DNA of 5,265 nt from Bacteroidales bacterium UBA6340 (GTDB lineage Bacteria > Bacteroidota > Bacteroidia > Bacteroidales > Paludibacteraceae). The stretch spans positions 1 to 5,265 of the forward strand of contig DJSG01000036.1 of assembly GCA_002440265.1 (NCBI GenBank). Direction: 5' to 3'. The notes under the pieces are model-generated. The model did no database searches, had not been told where the DNA came from, and was given only the letters and a program-made list of their open reading frames with translations. Each line of letters begins with the position of its first letter. The first letter of the stretch is position 1. The position numbers and the translations under genes were made by a program. Of this stretch, positions 5,185 to 5,265 are shown piece after piece.

Positions 5185-5265
5185 TCTCATTCTCCGCCGG
5201 AGCACCTTTGCCCCGACCGAGGAAGCCTGAACTTCCTCCACCACCCTCCCGGGCAGTATTCATAC
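5185..5265. other. C-rich tail with small hairpin, no gene seen
   Basis: The final 81 nt contain a 7-bp stem-loop (5219-5225 with 5232-5238, loop CCTGAA) and the segment AGCACCTTTGC (5201-5211), which is complementary to the sequence right after hpf. I find no promoter motif, no tRNA and no coding region on the + strand. On the minus strand a short frame runs 5263 to 5099, but it overlaps both stem-loops and is not convincing. Confidence 0.4.

Noticed and set aside
5099..5263. 54-codon minus-strand frame with RLPNWFKQPL, faintly like the N-terminus of lipoyl synthase
   Set aside because: The likeness covers about ten residues and lacks the cysteine motifs. The frame overlaps two RNA stem-loops and ends at once, so I treat it as chance.

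Overview
The window reads as a stretch of housekeeping chromosome from a member of the Bacteroidota, most likely the order Bacteroidales. Three things point there. Two promoters match the phylum's own consensus (TTTG or near, 20 bp, TAnnTTTG) instead of the usual -35/-10. Nearly all starts lack a Shine-Dalgarno sequence. The proteins (short XseB, deoxynucleoside kinases, a XerC ending in THTTFEQIQRAYNAAHPR, short HPF) have a Bacteroidales look from memory. All seven genes I can support lie on the + strand, and I see no insertion sequence, CRISPR array, prophage or complete RNA gene.

Layout. Positions 1-171 hold a good promoter (35-66) and a leader of about 100 nt. Positions 172-2286 form a tight operon: tsaC (threonylcarbamoyl-AMP synthase, for the t6A modification of tRNA), a membrane sugar-phosphate transferase that starts surface-glycan synthesis (3 nt gap), and xseB, the exonuclease VII small subunit (12 nt gap). 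A second promoter (2310-2341) then drives two adjacent, homologous deoxynucleoside kinase genes (2383-3015 and 3109-3759). These are about 57% identical in protein and probably salvage different deoxynucleosides. They are followed by xerC (3813-4769), the chromosome-dimer recombinase, and hpf (4815-5102), the ribosome hibernation factor. The last 163 nt carry several stem-loops, one of them terminator-like, and no convincing gene.

How the genes relate. The genes serve translation (tsaC, hpf), DNA upkeep and precursor supply (xseB, the kinases, xerC) and envelope glycans (the transferase). This looks like a core neighbourhood and not a dedicated pathway or defence island. I do not see a clearly new multi-gene system.

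What deserves a second look is mostly regulatory. Three unrelated 7-bp tandem repeat tracts sit directly before the second kinase and xerC. The only strong Shine-Dalgarno sequence in the window sits before hpf, in a phylum that normally does not use them. The two kinases differ at predicted base-contacting residues. GC skew along the coding strand changes sign across the window, and the 3' end can form competing RNA structures.
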